Assembly (NCBI RefSeq): GCF_900111495.1
Contig: NZ_FOIU01000001.1
Span: forward strand, 1,798,001-1,862,000
Length of the DNA: 64,000 bases
DNA from: Chryseobacterium wanjuense
Lineage (GTDB): Bacteria; Bacteroidota; Bacteroidia; Flavobacteriales; Weeksellaceae
Direction: 5' to 3'
Positions 1 to 8,756 of the stretch are shown one piece after another. Each line of letters begins with the position of its first letter. Position 1 is the stretch's first letter. Below the pieces are notes generated by a model. It made no database searches, had not been told where the DNA came from, and worked only from the letters and a program-made list of their open reading frames with translations. The position numbers and the translations under genes are program-made.

Positions 1-42
1 GTATCCTAAGCCGATAACGGCTATTTTATATTGTTTTTCCAC
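1..42 (-). CDS. Nucleotide-sugar dehydrogenase, N-terminal end only (cut by window edge)
   Basis: Only the first 14 codons are in the window, reading VEKQYKIAVIGLGY from a GTG start. An in-frame stop lies three codons upstream, so GTG is the only plausible start. The IAVIGLGY segment is the beginning of the Rossmann GxGxxG motif typical of UDP-glucose/UDP-ManNAc/UDP-GlcNAc 6-dehydrogenases. It lies 25 bases downstream of the epimerase gene, and in capsule clusters a WbpO/TviB-type dehydrogenase is a common partner of such an epimerase. The family call therefore rests on a short motif plus context; the exact substrate cannot be told. Confidence 0.6.
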   Translation of the reverse strand, partial: MEKQYKIAVIGLGY

Positions 43-67
43 AAAGATTTACTTTAGAAATGTTTTA

Positions 68-1036
68 TTATTTTAAATTTTCCCAATACCAACTTATAGC
101 TTCCTGTAAGCCTTTTTCTATAGTATGGGTAGGTTTGTATCCTAATAATTTTCCTGCTTTTTCCACCGACGCCAGCGAATGCGGGATATCACCGACACGG
201 TTTGGGCCATAAGTCGCTTCAATACCGGCAATTTTTTCATCGAATTCACTTAAATATTGTTTAAGATATCCGATCAGGTCGTTTAATGTCGTACGATCAC
301 CGACTGCTGTATTATAAACTGTATTGATCGCTTCAGGATTTTCAGTCAGCATCGCCAGTTCATTCATCTGGATGACATTATCGATATAAGTAAAATCACG
401 TGAATAATCTCCTGTCCCGTTGATTTTAGGAGATTCATGATTTATTAATTGTTTTATAAATAACGGAATTACAGCCGCATAAGCTCCGTTAGGATCCTGT
501 CTGCGCCCGAATACGTTGAAATATCGTAATCCGATACATTCCATCCCATAGGTTTTTCCGAATACATCAGCATACAATTCATTGACATATTTGGTAATGG
601 CATAAGGTGATAACGGTCTTCCGATGACATCCTCCACTTTTGGAAGCGATGCAGAATCACCGTATGTAGACGATGAAGCGGCATAGATAAAACGTTTCAC
701 TTTAGCATCACGCGCGGCAACCAGCATATTCAAAAACCCTGAAACATTCACTTCGTTACTCGTAATAGGATTTTTAATCGACCTTGGAACTGAGCCTAAT
801 GCAGCCTGATGCAGTACATAATCTACATCTTCCACTGCCTGCTGACAGGTTTCCAAATCACGTATATCTCCTTCGATTAATTTATAATTTGGATTTTGAA
901 GAAAAGGCTCGATATTATGACGGTGTCCTGTTGCAAAATTATCTAAGCAGACAACATAATAACCTTTATTTAAAAAATACTCTGTAAGGTTGGAACCGAT
1001 AAATCCTGCTCCCCCTGTAATTAAAATTTTCTGCAT
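68..1036 (-). CDS. NAD-dependent UDP-sugar 4-epimerase (WbpP/TviC-like, extended SDR)
   Basis: This 322-residue protein begins with the nucleotide-binding motif ITGGAGFIGSNL (residues 6-17) and carries the catalytic Ser-Thr and YAITK (YxxxK) motif of extended short-chain dehydrogenases. Overall it resembles UDP-GlcNAc/UDP-GalNAc C4-epimerases such as WbpP and TviC, including the DNFATGHRHNI segment near residue 32. It likely makes UDP-GalNAc or the corresponding uronic acid precursor for capsule or exopolysaccharide in the cytoplasm. It starts 2 bases after the Wzc-like kinase gene and precedes a nucleotide-sugar dehydrogenase, so it is part of the polysaccharide operon. Exact substrate specificity is inferred. 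Confidence 0.85.
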   Translation of the reverse strand: MQKILITGGAGFIGSNLTEYFLNKGYYVVCLDNFATGHRHNIEPFLQNPNYKLIEGDIRDLETCQQAVEDVDYVLHQAALGSVPRSIKNPITSNEVNVSGFLNMLVAARDAKVKRFIYAASSSTYGDSASLPKVEDVIGRPLSPYAITKYVNELYADVFGKTYGMECIGLRYFNVFGRRQDPNGAYAAVIPLFIKQLINHESPKINGTGDYSRDFTYIDNVIQMNELAMLTENPEAINTVYNTAVGDRTTLNDLIGYLKQYLSEFDEKIAGIEATYGPNRVGDIPHSLASVEKAGKLLGYKPTHTIEKGLQEAISWYWENLK

Positions 1037-1038
1037 TT

Positions 1039-3375
1039 CTATGATTTAAACATTTTCTTCCACCAACTTTTCTTATCATTCGTTTGACTGTAACCATAAC
1101 CGTAGCTATAGTTATATCCATAACCTCCTGCGCGTTTTGAAACATCGTTAATGACAAAAGACACATTATTTAATTTTGAATCCTTCACTAAATCATTAGC
1201 AAAATTTATCAATATATTTCTCGATTCTCCGGATCTCACCACATATAATGTAGCATCTGCGGTATCTGCGATACTTAGCGTATCCGAAACCAACATAAGC
1301 GGTGCAGAATCTATAATAATATAAGCGTATTGAGAAGACATCTGCTCGATAAGCTTCTGATATCTTCCATTAGAAAGCAATTCTTGCGGATTGGGAGGAA
1401 TTGTTCCTGCATATATCACATCACATGCAGGATTGGTCGTTGATGTATGGATAAGTTCTTCTACATCTACCGAATCATCATATAAATATTCTGTAAGACC
1501 TTTTCTTTTCGTCGGTTCGTTATCATACCTCTGAATTTGAGGGTTACGAATATCTGAGCCGATAAGAAGAGCTCTTCCGTTTTTATTGGCTAAAGTAAGG
1601 GCAAGATTCACAGAAACAAGGGTCTTCCCTTCTCCTTTTACCGAAGATGTCACCATAATTACTTTGGCAGAATCTTTTATTGGTAAAATAAATTTAAGAT
1701 TGGAAACAAGTACCCTGAATGCTTCTGCCAACTCCGAAAAGTCGTTTTTCTGTACCAGATGATTTTCATTGTCTTTAAGTGAAGGTATATCAACCAATAC
1801 TCCCAGCCCGGAACGTTCTTTAATATCGTCTCGGCTGTAGATTTTGTCATCCAGAGTGAATGATATGTAGAAAACTGCAAAAGGAAGCAATAATCCTAGG
1901 AACAAAGCTCCTGCAAAAATAATATCTTTTTTGGGTGATACAGGAAGATCTTCTGTAAATGCAGGATTTACAATTTTGGCTTTTGGTACATCTACTGATA
2001 AATTAATCGCATTTTCTTCCCTTTTCTGTAAGAGAAATAAAAAGAGTTGCTCTTTAAGATTTTGCTGACGCTCTATTCCTCTGTATACTTTAGATTGCCC
2101 GGGAACCTTTTCGATGACAGTATTGCTAGTTGAAATTTGATTTTGTAATTGAGCAATACCCTTCTGTACAGTTGCTTTCTGTTCATTTATATTATCACGA
2201 ATGACTTCCTTCAATGAGGCAATTTCTCTATTCATTTCTATAACAGCTGGATTTTCATTAGTTGCCTGCCTCAGAGTCTTGTTTCTGGTAATAAGAAGCT
2301 GATTATATTGAGAAATCGATTGCTCTAATGAAGGGTTAAGCCCAAGATTAGAAGGCATAAGCTGATTATTATTTTTTGAAGCTTCTGCTGTAAGAGAGTT
2401 TAGAAGATCTAGTTGTGTTTGCTGCTGTAGAAGAACTTTGGTGTTTTCACTCGTATTTTGAAGTGCTAATTCTGCCTGTGCCTGCAAATCAACGATACGA
2501 TTGCGGTTTTGGAAATCTTCTTTCTGGTTTTCTACTCCGGAAAGGTCTTTGGTAATTACTTCCAGTCTTTTATCGATAAATTTCTGAGTATTTTCAGCCT
2601 GTAAATTTTTATCTCTCTGCCCGTCCAGATTATACTGTTTGGTAACTTCATTAAGGATAGCTTCGGATTTTTCGGGAAGAGATCCGATAAGGCTAATGTC
2701 CATTAGCATAGCTTTCTCATCCGGAAGATTGACACGAATTGTCTTTTCCAGTTTCTTTACTTTGTCCATTGGACTCGAAAAAACAATTTTATATTCTGAT
2801 TTTAAAACAAATTGAGGTTTTATTTGCAATACAACCGTTCCGAAATCCAATTGTAAAGGCATATTGAATTTCCCTGTAATTTTCTTTTTTTTCTCCGTCT
2901 CAAGGGTAAACTGATCACCTTTTATGTCTGTTACCGTACATTGAGAGGGTGCAAATTTTTCATCCTTGTAACTTAATATCTTTGCGGTAATAGGCGCTTT
3001 TGAAAACAATTGCGAGTCTTTAATCTCTCCTGCAGTGAAGTATTCTACATTCAGATTAAGGTTATTTACCACCTGCGTGAGGATCGGACGTGAGTTTACC
3101 ACTGCCGCCTCACTTTTCAGTTCATCAGCATTACCGAGACCTATCCCAAGATTATCAAGATCAGCTAAAGCTGAGGAAAGATCATTTTGCTTTTTATCAA
3201 ATTTAAGGGTGGTTTTCGATTGATATTGGGGTACACTGTACCTTAGGTAAATATAAGCTCCCGTTACAAATACCAAAATAGAGGCAATAAACCACGGCCA
3301 TTTATACAGGTATTTAGAAATCGTTTTCTTTATATTTAATTTTTCTTCCTTTGCCTGAAAGTCTGTCTGCTGCAT
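1039..3375 (-). CDS. Polysaccharide co-polymerase / bacterial tyrosine kinase (Wzc-like)
   Basis: The 778-residue protein has an N-terminal Wzz-type chain-length domain with a membrane segment near residues 28-48, a long coiled-coil periplasmic region, a second membrane segment near 495-515, and a C-terminal BY-kinase domain. The kinase shows Walker A (SSVKGEGKT, near 575), Walker A' (LLIGSDIRNP) and Walker B (YIIIDSAPL) motifs. The C-terminus is a tyrosine cluster (repeated GYGY and NYSYGYGY), the usual autophosphorylation tail. Family knowledge says it controls polymer length and export across the inner membrane with a Wza-type partner, which is encoded 8 bases upstream. No Wzb-type phosphatase is visible in the window. 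Confidence 0.93.
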   Translation of the reverse strand: MQQTDFQAKEEKLNIKKTISKYLYKWPWFIASILVFVTGAYIYLRYSVPQYQSKTTLKFDKKQNDLSSALADLDNLGIGLGNADELKSEAAVVNSRPILTQVVNNLNLNVEYFTAGEIKDSQLFSKAPITAKILSYKDEKFAPSQCTVTDIKGDQFTLETEKKKKITGKFNMPLQLDFGTVVLQIKPQFVLKSEYKIVFSSPMDKVKKLEKTIRVNLPDEKAMLMDISLIGSLPEKSEAILNEVTKQYNLDGQRDKNLQAENTQKFIDKRLEVITKDLSGVENQKEDFQNRNRIVDLQAQAELALQNTSENTKVLLQQQTQLDLLNSLTAEASKNNNQLMPSNLGLNPSLEQSISQYNQLLITRNKTLRQATNENPAVIEMNREIASLKEVIRDNINEQKATVQKGIAQLQNQISTSNTVIEKVPGQSKVYRGIERQQNLKEQLFLFLLQKREENAINLSVDVPKAKIVNPAFTEDLPVSPKKDIIFAGALFLGLLLPFAVFYISFTLDDKIYSRDDIKERSGLGVLVDIPSLKDNENHLVQKNDFSELAEAFRVLVSNLKFILPIKDSAKVIMVTSSVKGEGKTLVSVNLALTLANKNGRALLIGSDIRNPQIQRYDNEPTKRKGLTEYLYDDSVDVEELIHTSTTNPACDVIYAGTIPPNPQELLSNGRYQKLIEQMSSQYAYIIIDSAPLMLVSDTLSIADTADATLYVVRSGESRNILINFANDLVKDSKLNNVSFVINDVSKRAGGYGYNYSYGYGYSQTNDKKSWWKKMFKS

Positions 3376-3383
3376 ATTTTATT

Positions 3384-4175
3384 TTATCGTCGAGTTAAAG
3401 CAATAATAAGAGTACCTGCCGTAAGTAAAGCACCAATGATCTGGAATGTAAGCGCTCTGTTCGGGTTGCTATTTGCCTGAACCTGCTTATTCTTATCCGG
3501 CTGCACATAGAGAATGTCATTCTGCTTCATATAATAATAAGGCGAGCTTACAATATCCGATCTGGTAAGGTCTATATTCACCACCTGATCTACCCCGTCT
3601 TCACCGGTACGGATCAGTTTTACATTGGTACGGTCTCCAAAATCGGTCATATCTCCTGCAAGACCCAAAGCCTGGAAAACATTGATCTTTTGAGAAACAC
3701 TTTCTTTCTGCCCCGGATCTTTTACCTCTCCTAAAATGCTGACATTGAAGTTTTTTAAAGTAATCGATACCATTGGATCTGTAAGGTATTTCTTCAGACG
3801 GGCTTCCAAATCCTGCTTTAGCTGTACCTGTGTCATTCCTTTACAATAAATACTTCCTATGACCGGAAAGTAGATATATCCTTCTTCATTTACGACATAT
3901 TCGCTGGGCTGTACATATTGGTTCATACCGGCACCGGAATCGCTTCCGACTTTATTTGTAGTATTAAGGTTAAAGGGTTTTACAGCAATTTCATCCAATG
4001 CAGAGACAAGAATAAGGAGAACGTCTCCTTCCTGGATATGTAGTCCCTGATATTTTGCTTTCGTAACTTCCTCTTCCATATTATGCTTTGACATATACAC
4101 CATATTCTGCTTGGGTTTGCATGATAATAAAATAACCGACAACAGGATTATATATGTAATAATAGATTTCTTCAT
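3384..4175 (-). CDS. Polysaccharide export outer-membrane lipoprotein (Wza-like, SLBB domains)
   Basis: This 263-residue protein opens with a lipoprotein signal peptide ending in ILLSC (lipobox). A polysaccharide-export domain (IQEGDVLLILVSALDEI onwards) and at least one SLBB domain (VSILGEVKDPGQ) follow. A C-terminal hydrophobic stretch (FQIIGALLTAGTLIIAL) may anchor it. The expected role is the outer-membrane export pore for capsule or EPS. It lies directly upstream of the Wzc-like gene. The 236-base spacer between it and the dehydratase gene is very A/T-rich and may hold its own promoter, but I could not define one. Confidence 0.9.
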   Translation of the reverse strand: MKKSIITYIILLSVILLSCKPKQNMVYMSKHNMEEEVTKAKYQGLHIQEGDVLLILVSALDEIAVKPFNLNTTNKVGSDSGAGMNQYVQPSEYVVNEEGYIYFPVIGSIYCKGMTQVQLKQDLEARLKKYLTDPMVSITLKNFNVSILGEVKDPGQKESVSQKINVFQALGLAGDMTDFGDRTNVKLIRTGEDGVDQVVNIDLTRSDIVSSPYYYMKQNDILYVQPDKNKQVQANSNPNRALTFQIIGALLTAGTLIIALTRR

Positions 4176-4411
4176 ATGTTATTTATTCTACTGAAATTTA
4201 TGTTAAATCGTAATAAAATCATCAATTAAACCATAAATATTGCATATTTTTCATTAAATTAATAGATTTCACATAATAGTGAAACGAGAATTTATGATAT
4301 ATATTATTTTTAAGATCAATTCTTTTTGTAGCAATTTTTATTCCGATTGAGGATAAAATGGTAAAAATATTTGTTTATTTTTAGTTTAAGTTTAACGTAA
4401 TTCAAACTATG

Positions 4412-6325
4412 TTATTGATATACTTCATGTTCCGGTGTTTTATCCAGAACCTCAAATTCTGAATTATTACTGATAAATTCCGGCACAATGGTCTTCAATA
4501 TTTTTACAACCTGTAGCCTGTCTTTTTTTATTGCTGCCCGCATAATTTGATTACATAAAATTTCTATCTCTTCAAATTCCATCACCGGATCTCTTGAAAT
4601 CATGATTTTTTCATGATGCGTAGGAATTGTTGTGGAATTGTCTGTCAACAGTTCTTCATACAGTTTTTCACCCGGTCTCAATCCGATAAAATCAATTTTA
4701 ACATCTACATCCGGCGTGTATCCTGATAATTTTATCATTCTTTTTGCCAGATCAAGAATCTTAACGGGTGTACCCATATCAAAAACATAAATTTCACCTC
4801 CTTGCCCCATTGTTCCTGCCTGTAGAACCAGTTCGCACGCCTCAGGAATCGTCATAAAATAACGGATGATCTCCGGATGGGTGATCGTCACAGGCCCTCC
4901 TTTTTCGATTTGTTTTTTAAAATGCGGAATGACTGAACCATTGGATCCCAGTACGTTTCCAAATCTTGTGGTGATGAATTTTGTTGTATTATCTGATGAA
5001 TTTTGTAACGACTGTACAAACAGTTCTGCAGCTCTTTTAGAAGCTCCCATCACATTGGTGGGATTCACAGCTTTGTCGGTAGAGACCATTACAAAACGGT
5101 TGACATTATATTTTTTGGATAAAAGTGCCAGATTTTTAGTTCCTCCGATATTCACAAAAATAGCTTCGTGAGGGTTCTTTTCTATTAAAGGAACGTGCTT
5201 ATAAGCCGCCGCATGATACACAGTTGAAAACTGATAATCTTCAAATAATTTTTCAAGTCTGTAAATATTTGAAATATCGGCCAGCACAAATTCAAACTTC
5301 TGTTCCGGAAACCTTTCCAACAACTCGAGTTCAAGCTCATACAGGGGAGATTCTGCCTGATCAACCACCACAATAATCGATGGATTAAACTGAACCACCT
5401 GTCTTACGATTTCACTTCCAATAGAGCCTGCACCACCTGTTACCAAAACACTTTTGCTGAAATGGCGTTTTTTCACCTCTCCATTTTCTATTTTAATGGG
5501 CTTTCGGTTCAGCAAATCTTCGATCTGAAGCGGACGGATACCTCCGATGATGCCACCTTCATTCATTTTATTAATAACAGGAGCTTTTAGTATTTTCAAT
5601 CCTTTATTTAAGGTAAGATTTGTCCATTCTTCCATTTCCTGTTTGGGCATATTTTCTTTAATCAATACCGCATCAATTTGGTTTGACAGATTATTAGCTT
5701 TAATGAATTCTCTTTTATTATAGATTGTATGTCCCAGTAATCGCGCTTTTTTGGAATCCAGCCTGGTGCTCAGAAATCCTGTAAGCTGATAAGGATGACG
5801 ACGATTGTGAATAATGGCATTGGCTAATGACACCGATTCCTCATCCACTCCTACCACTGCAATTCTTATTTTAGAGGAAGAATCTTTAGGATCCATAAGC
5901 ATCTTAAAAAGCTGCTTGGTAGCCATTCTGAAAAAGAACATCAGAAAAGTGGAAATGAAAAAAAAGAAAAAAAGCACGGGATTTACATACACGGATTTCC
6001 CCCATACCGATTCTGCTAAAAAATTGAACCCCAGCAAAACAACAAGCGTGCTTCCTGAAGACCAGACAATTCTAAAGAAATCAAAAAAAGTGGAATGCCT
6101 TATGATTCCGGCATACGTTTTGAATAGTACCATAAACAGAATATTGACCGCAAGAACGGCCACTGTTTTTTCATTATGGTATTCGATAAAATTAATTTCC
6201 GTATTCAGATTTTTTAGGATCAGATTAGAAATTAAGAGAGAAAAAGAAATGATTGAAATATCGATAAAAAAAACTAACCATCTAGGTATATACCTTAATT
6301 CTGTGATTTTAAAAACATTCCCCAT
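4412..6325 (-). CDS. Membrane-bound nucleoside-diphosphate-sugar 4,6-dehydratase (PglF/CapD/FlaA1 family)
   Basis: The 637-residue protein begins with four to five membrane helices (about residues 15-125). A CoA-binding-like region comes next, then a long SDR-type domain with the NAD motif VTGGAGSIGSEIV near residue 293. The active-site segment reads MGASKRAAE, with methionine where most SDRs have tyrosine, as in PglF and FlaA1. The family converts UDP-GlcNAc to a 4-keto-6-deoxy sugar nucleotide, a first step towards amino-deoxy sugars in capsule or glycans. It is upstream of the Wza/Wzc genes on the same strand, so it likely feeds the same polymer. A TACATTTG box (minus strand, 6393-6400) upstream resembles a Bacteroidota -7 element. 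Confidence 0.9.
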   Translation of the reverse strand: MGNVFKITELRYIPRWLVFFIDISIISFSLLISNLILKNLNTEINFIEYHNEKTVAVLAVNILFMVLFKTYAGIIRHSTFFDFFRIVWSSGSTLVVLLGFNFLAESVWGKSVYVNPVLFFFFFISTFLMFFFRMATKQLFKMLMDPKDSSSKIRIAVVGVDEESVSLANAIIHNRRHPYQLTGFLSTRLDSKKARLLGHTIYNKREFIKANNLSNQIDAVLIKENMPKQEMEEWTNLTLNKGLKILKAPVINKMNEGGIIGGIRPLQIEDLLNRKPIKIENGEVKKRHFSKSVLVTGGAGSIGSEIVRQVVQFNPSIIVVVDQAESPLYELELELLERFPEQKFEFVLADISNIYRLEKLFEDYQFSTVYHAAAYKHVPLIEKNPHEAIFVNIGGTKNLALLSKKYNVNRFVMVSTDKAVNPTNVMGASKRAAELFVQSLQNSSDNTTKFITTRFGNVLGSNGSVIPHFKKQIEKGGPVTITHPEIIRYFMTIPEACELVLQAGTMGQGGEIYVFDMGTPVKILDLAKRMIKLSGYTPDVDVKIDFIGLRPGEKLYEELLTDNSTTIPTHHEKIMISRDPVMEFEEIEILCNQIMRAAIKKDRLQVVKILKTIVPEFISNNSEFEVLDKTPEHEVYQ

Positions 6326-6530
6326 ACTACAAAAACCTATAAATATCTTTTTTTAAAATTAATTCAACATTTGGTGGGTTTTTATTATTAGGCAAATGTA
6401 GTAATTATTATTAATATTTTTAATCTTGTATATTAATTTTTTAATTTCATTTCATTAATATTAATTAAAATAAGTAAAATATTTCACTACAATTTACACC
6501 ATAACTTGAAGAATTACAGCACATAAAAAC

Positions 6531-6568
6531 AAAAAAAGCCTTGTTAATTTTTGGTTAACAAAAGCTTT
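6531..6568 (-). terminator. Rho-independent terminator in the 6326-6641 spacer
   Basis: A hairpin pairs AAAGC + TTGTTAA (6535-6547) with TTAACAA + GCTTT (6555-6568), with a small internal loop. Read on the minus strand it ends in seven T residues (A-run 6531-6537). It sits about 75 bases after the SDR stop codon at 6642, as expected for that transcript. The rest of the 316-base spacer is A/T-rich. Apart from a possible -7 box for the dehydratase gene at 6393-6400, I see nothing in it. Confidence 0.65.
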
Positions 6569-6641
6569 GAATTTCTTTTTTAGTTTAAAAATAAGTTAAG
6601 CAGTTAAAAATGCTATTTCAACCTGCAACTTTAAAAACGAT

Positions 6642-7505
6642 CTACTTTAAAAGGTCTCCCATTCCGAATTTAACTAATGTTTTTGCGTATTCAGCTTCTA
6701 CAGCTTCATTAGCTCTTTGTACAAACTCACCTGTCGTAGGATCGACTACCGTTCTTAAAGGTCTTTGTCCTTTTGATAAACCGATCAGTTTTACCACTGC
6801 ATCTGCTACATTCTGCGGATCAGGCTTTACATTTTCGAACATTTCACCCACAGCTTTTCCCATTTTATGCGGAAAATCAGCAATGGCTTGATATCCGTCT
6901 ACCACTGAGCTATCGGATCCGAATTTTACTTTCTGTGCCATTTCAGTAGGAAAAGCTCCCGGCTGAAGAATCGCAACATCAATCCCTAAAGGTCTTACCT
7001 CATAGTGCAGACCTTCGCTTACTGCTTCCAAACCGAATTTTGAGGCACTGTACATGGTAGAAAAAGGAAAGGAAAATCTCCCGAAACCGCTTGTTACATT
7101 GATAATCAACCCTTCTGATTGTTTGCGCATAGACGGCAGTACCATCTTCATCAATCTCCATGGACCTATAACATTGATGTCGAATATTTCCTGCACATCA
7201 GCCGTGGTAAAGCTTTCTGCCACCCCATTTCTTGCGAAACCGGCATTGTTTACCAATACATCTATTTTTCCTTCTTCGGCTATGATGGTATCAATTGCTT
7301 TTTTCACGCTTGCTTCATCTGTTAATTCAACATCCAAAACAGTTACGTTGTCCAATTGTTCCAGAGCCTGTGCTTTATCTGCATTTTTTGTGGCGGTATC
7401 CCTCATGGTAGCGTAAACCTTGTGTCCTAAAGCTGCAACGCTATGAGCTGTTAACCATCCAAATCCACTATTTGTTCCTGTAATTAATACTACTTTTTTG
7501 TTCAT
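6642..7505 (-). CDS. Short-chain dehydrogenase/reductase (classical SDR)
   Basis: The start MNKKVVLITG at 7505 is preferred over the longer open frame because the NAD(P) motif TGTNSGFGW follows directly and the extra residues are not SDR-like. Further motifs are NNAG (near residue 85), the catalytic serine region (VTSGFG) and YSASK. The length (287 residues) fits a classical SDR with broad carbonyl or alcohol substrates. The gene follows a Crp/Fnr-type regulator on the same strand after 82 bases, suggesting a small stress- or metabolite-responsive unit. Its substrate cannot be predicted. It is a paralogue-like companion of the SDR at 17952-18758. Confidence 0.88.
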   Translation of the reverse strand: MNKKVVLITGTNSGFGWLTAHSVAALGHKVYATMRDTATKNADKAQALEQLDNVTVLDVELTDEASVKKAIDTIIAEEGKIDVLVNNAGFARNGVAESFTTADVQEIFDINVIGPWRLMKMVLPSMRKQSEGLIINVTSGFGRFSFPFSTMYSASKFGLEAVSEGLHYEVRPLGIDVAILQPGAFPTEMAQKVKFGSDSSVVDGYQAIADFPHKMGKAVGEMFENVKPDPQNVADAVVKLIGLSKGQRPLRTVVDPTTGEFVQRANEAVEAEYAKTLVKFGMGDLLK

Positions 7506-7587
7506 TTTATTTTTCTCTATGAATTTTAATGCTACAAATTTCGGTGTTAAAAAAGACGAACCGTTTACCAATTGGTAAAAAATGATG

Positions 7588-8157
7588 TTACCGGATATTT
7601 TTTCTTATTCTGCTCAATGACTGCTGTGTAATTCCCAGATAAGAAGCGATATATGAAAGAGGAATACGGTTAACCAGCGCCGGAAACTTTTCAATGAAAG
7701 ACAAATAACGGGTGGTAGCATCTTCGGAAATCAAAGGGCTTCTTCGTTCTATGGCTTCGGTAAGGCATTTATTAAGTATTTTCGTTTCAATTTTATCCCA
7801 GTCAATGATGGTATTTGCGATGTCTTCCCAATCTTTTCTCGAAAAAACAAGCAGCTTAGCATCCGTCACCGCCTGTACATATTCGGAAGCAGTTGCACGG
7901 TCGGTGAATTTTTGATAATCATTTACAAAATTATTTTCATCAACAAAGAAATGGGTAACCTCCGTTCCCTTATTGTTGTAATAACAAAAACGGAATACAC
8001 CTTCAAGAATAAACCCGGCATATTTCGGAACTTTTCCGGCTTCTGAAAAATATTCGTCTTTACGAAGCTCAAGCACTGTTGCCTTGCTTTCAATAAAATC
8101 GATCTGTTGCTTGTTCAAATTACCAAACCGTAAAATATATTCAATCATTTTTTCCAT
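7588..8157 (-). CDS. Crp/Fnr-family transcriptional regulator
   Basis: The protein (189 residues from the start MEKMIEYIL at 8157) has an N-terminal cyclic-nucleotide-binding-type beta-barrel domain. A C-terminal helix-turn-helix (IASYLGITQQSLSRIRK) ends the chain. The longer open frame adds 25 residues that do not look like this family. There is no cysteine cluster for an Fe-S centre, so it is not a classical oxygen-sensing FNR. It is immediately upstream of the SDR gene and probably controls it. A second protein of the same short subtype is at 52057-52635, with almost the same ending motif. Confidence 0.85.
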   Translation of the reverse strand: MEKMIEYILRFGNLNKQQIDFIESKATVLELRKDEYFSEAGKVPKYAGFILEGVFRFCYYNNKGTEVTHFFVDENNFVNDYQKFTDRATASEYVQAVTDAKLLVFSRKDWEDIANTIIDWDKIETKILNKCLTEAIERRSPLISEDATTRYLSFIEKFPALVNRIPLSYIASYLGITQQSLSRIRKNIR

Positions 8158-8407
8158 ATAGTAAATGTAATTATCATTATTCTGGATACAATTAACATAT
8201 GGTAAAAAGCGCAAGATTGACTTCACTTTCATTTTTAATTTCGATGGCTATTGACGGATTTGTTCAGCCGTTGCCGAACCTTTAACTAAGACTTACTTTA
8301 AATATAAAACATTCTAACAATCAACACTTTGAAACATTTTTCCGGGAGCCTAAAGTGCAGGACACTCTATTAAAGCGATCATACTAATTTAGCTGTAAAT
8401 CAAATCG

Positions 8408-8737
8408 ATGAGTAAATCACATGATCCATTAAAAAGGTTTGAAATGAATGTAAATGTAAACAGAGCATTTTTAAAAGTAAGAACAGTAATTCTTCTTACG
8501 ACTGTATGCGTTATTTTTTCACTACAAATTAAAGCACAAGCTATTGACCGGTTTGATCTGGTGAACCGGCACAATATAGTTTTAAAAGAAATCGACCCAT
8601 TGGCACCGCTATCGGTAGGTAACGGAGATTTTGCCTAGGCTGCAGGATGGGACAACGGACCGTCGACCAATGCTCCCGGATTTCCTCAAGACGGAAACTG
8701 GCATATAAAAGTGGAAAACATGAATAAATTACCATAA
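8408..8737 (+). pseudogene. Remnant of a secreted glycoside hydrolase-like protein (internal deletion plus stop)
   Basis: The frame opens at 8408 and encodes a signal-peptide-like helix (VILLTTVCVIFSLQIKAQA). The segment IDRFDLVNRHNIVLKEIDPL and then SVGNGDFA follow, and a TAG stop lies at 8636-8638. In the same frame, without any shift, translation continues as AAGWDNGPSTNAPGFPQDGN and WHIKVENMNKLP to TAA at 8735. From memory, these two ends look like the beginning and end of large Bacteroidota proteins related to family-65/95-type hydrolases, normally many hundreds of residues long. An in-frame deletion of the middle would explain this. The family assignment is my recollection and is less certain than the broken state. 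Confidence 0.6.
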
Positions 8738-8756
8738 ATCTCATTAAATCATCATT

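Noticed and set aside
5814..6356. 180-residue + strand frame opposite the dehydratase gene
   Set aside because: It overlaps the membrane domain of a well-supported gene on the other strand and has no family features.
8634..8667. Adjacent CCTAGG and CTGCAG plus nearby GTCGAC, looking like a cloning scar at the TAG codon
   Set aside because: Three six-base sites within 34 bases can occur by chance, flanking sequence is natural in composition and frame, and no vector sequence is seen. A read-level check would settle it.
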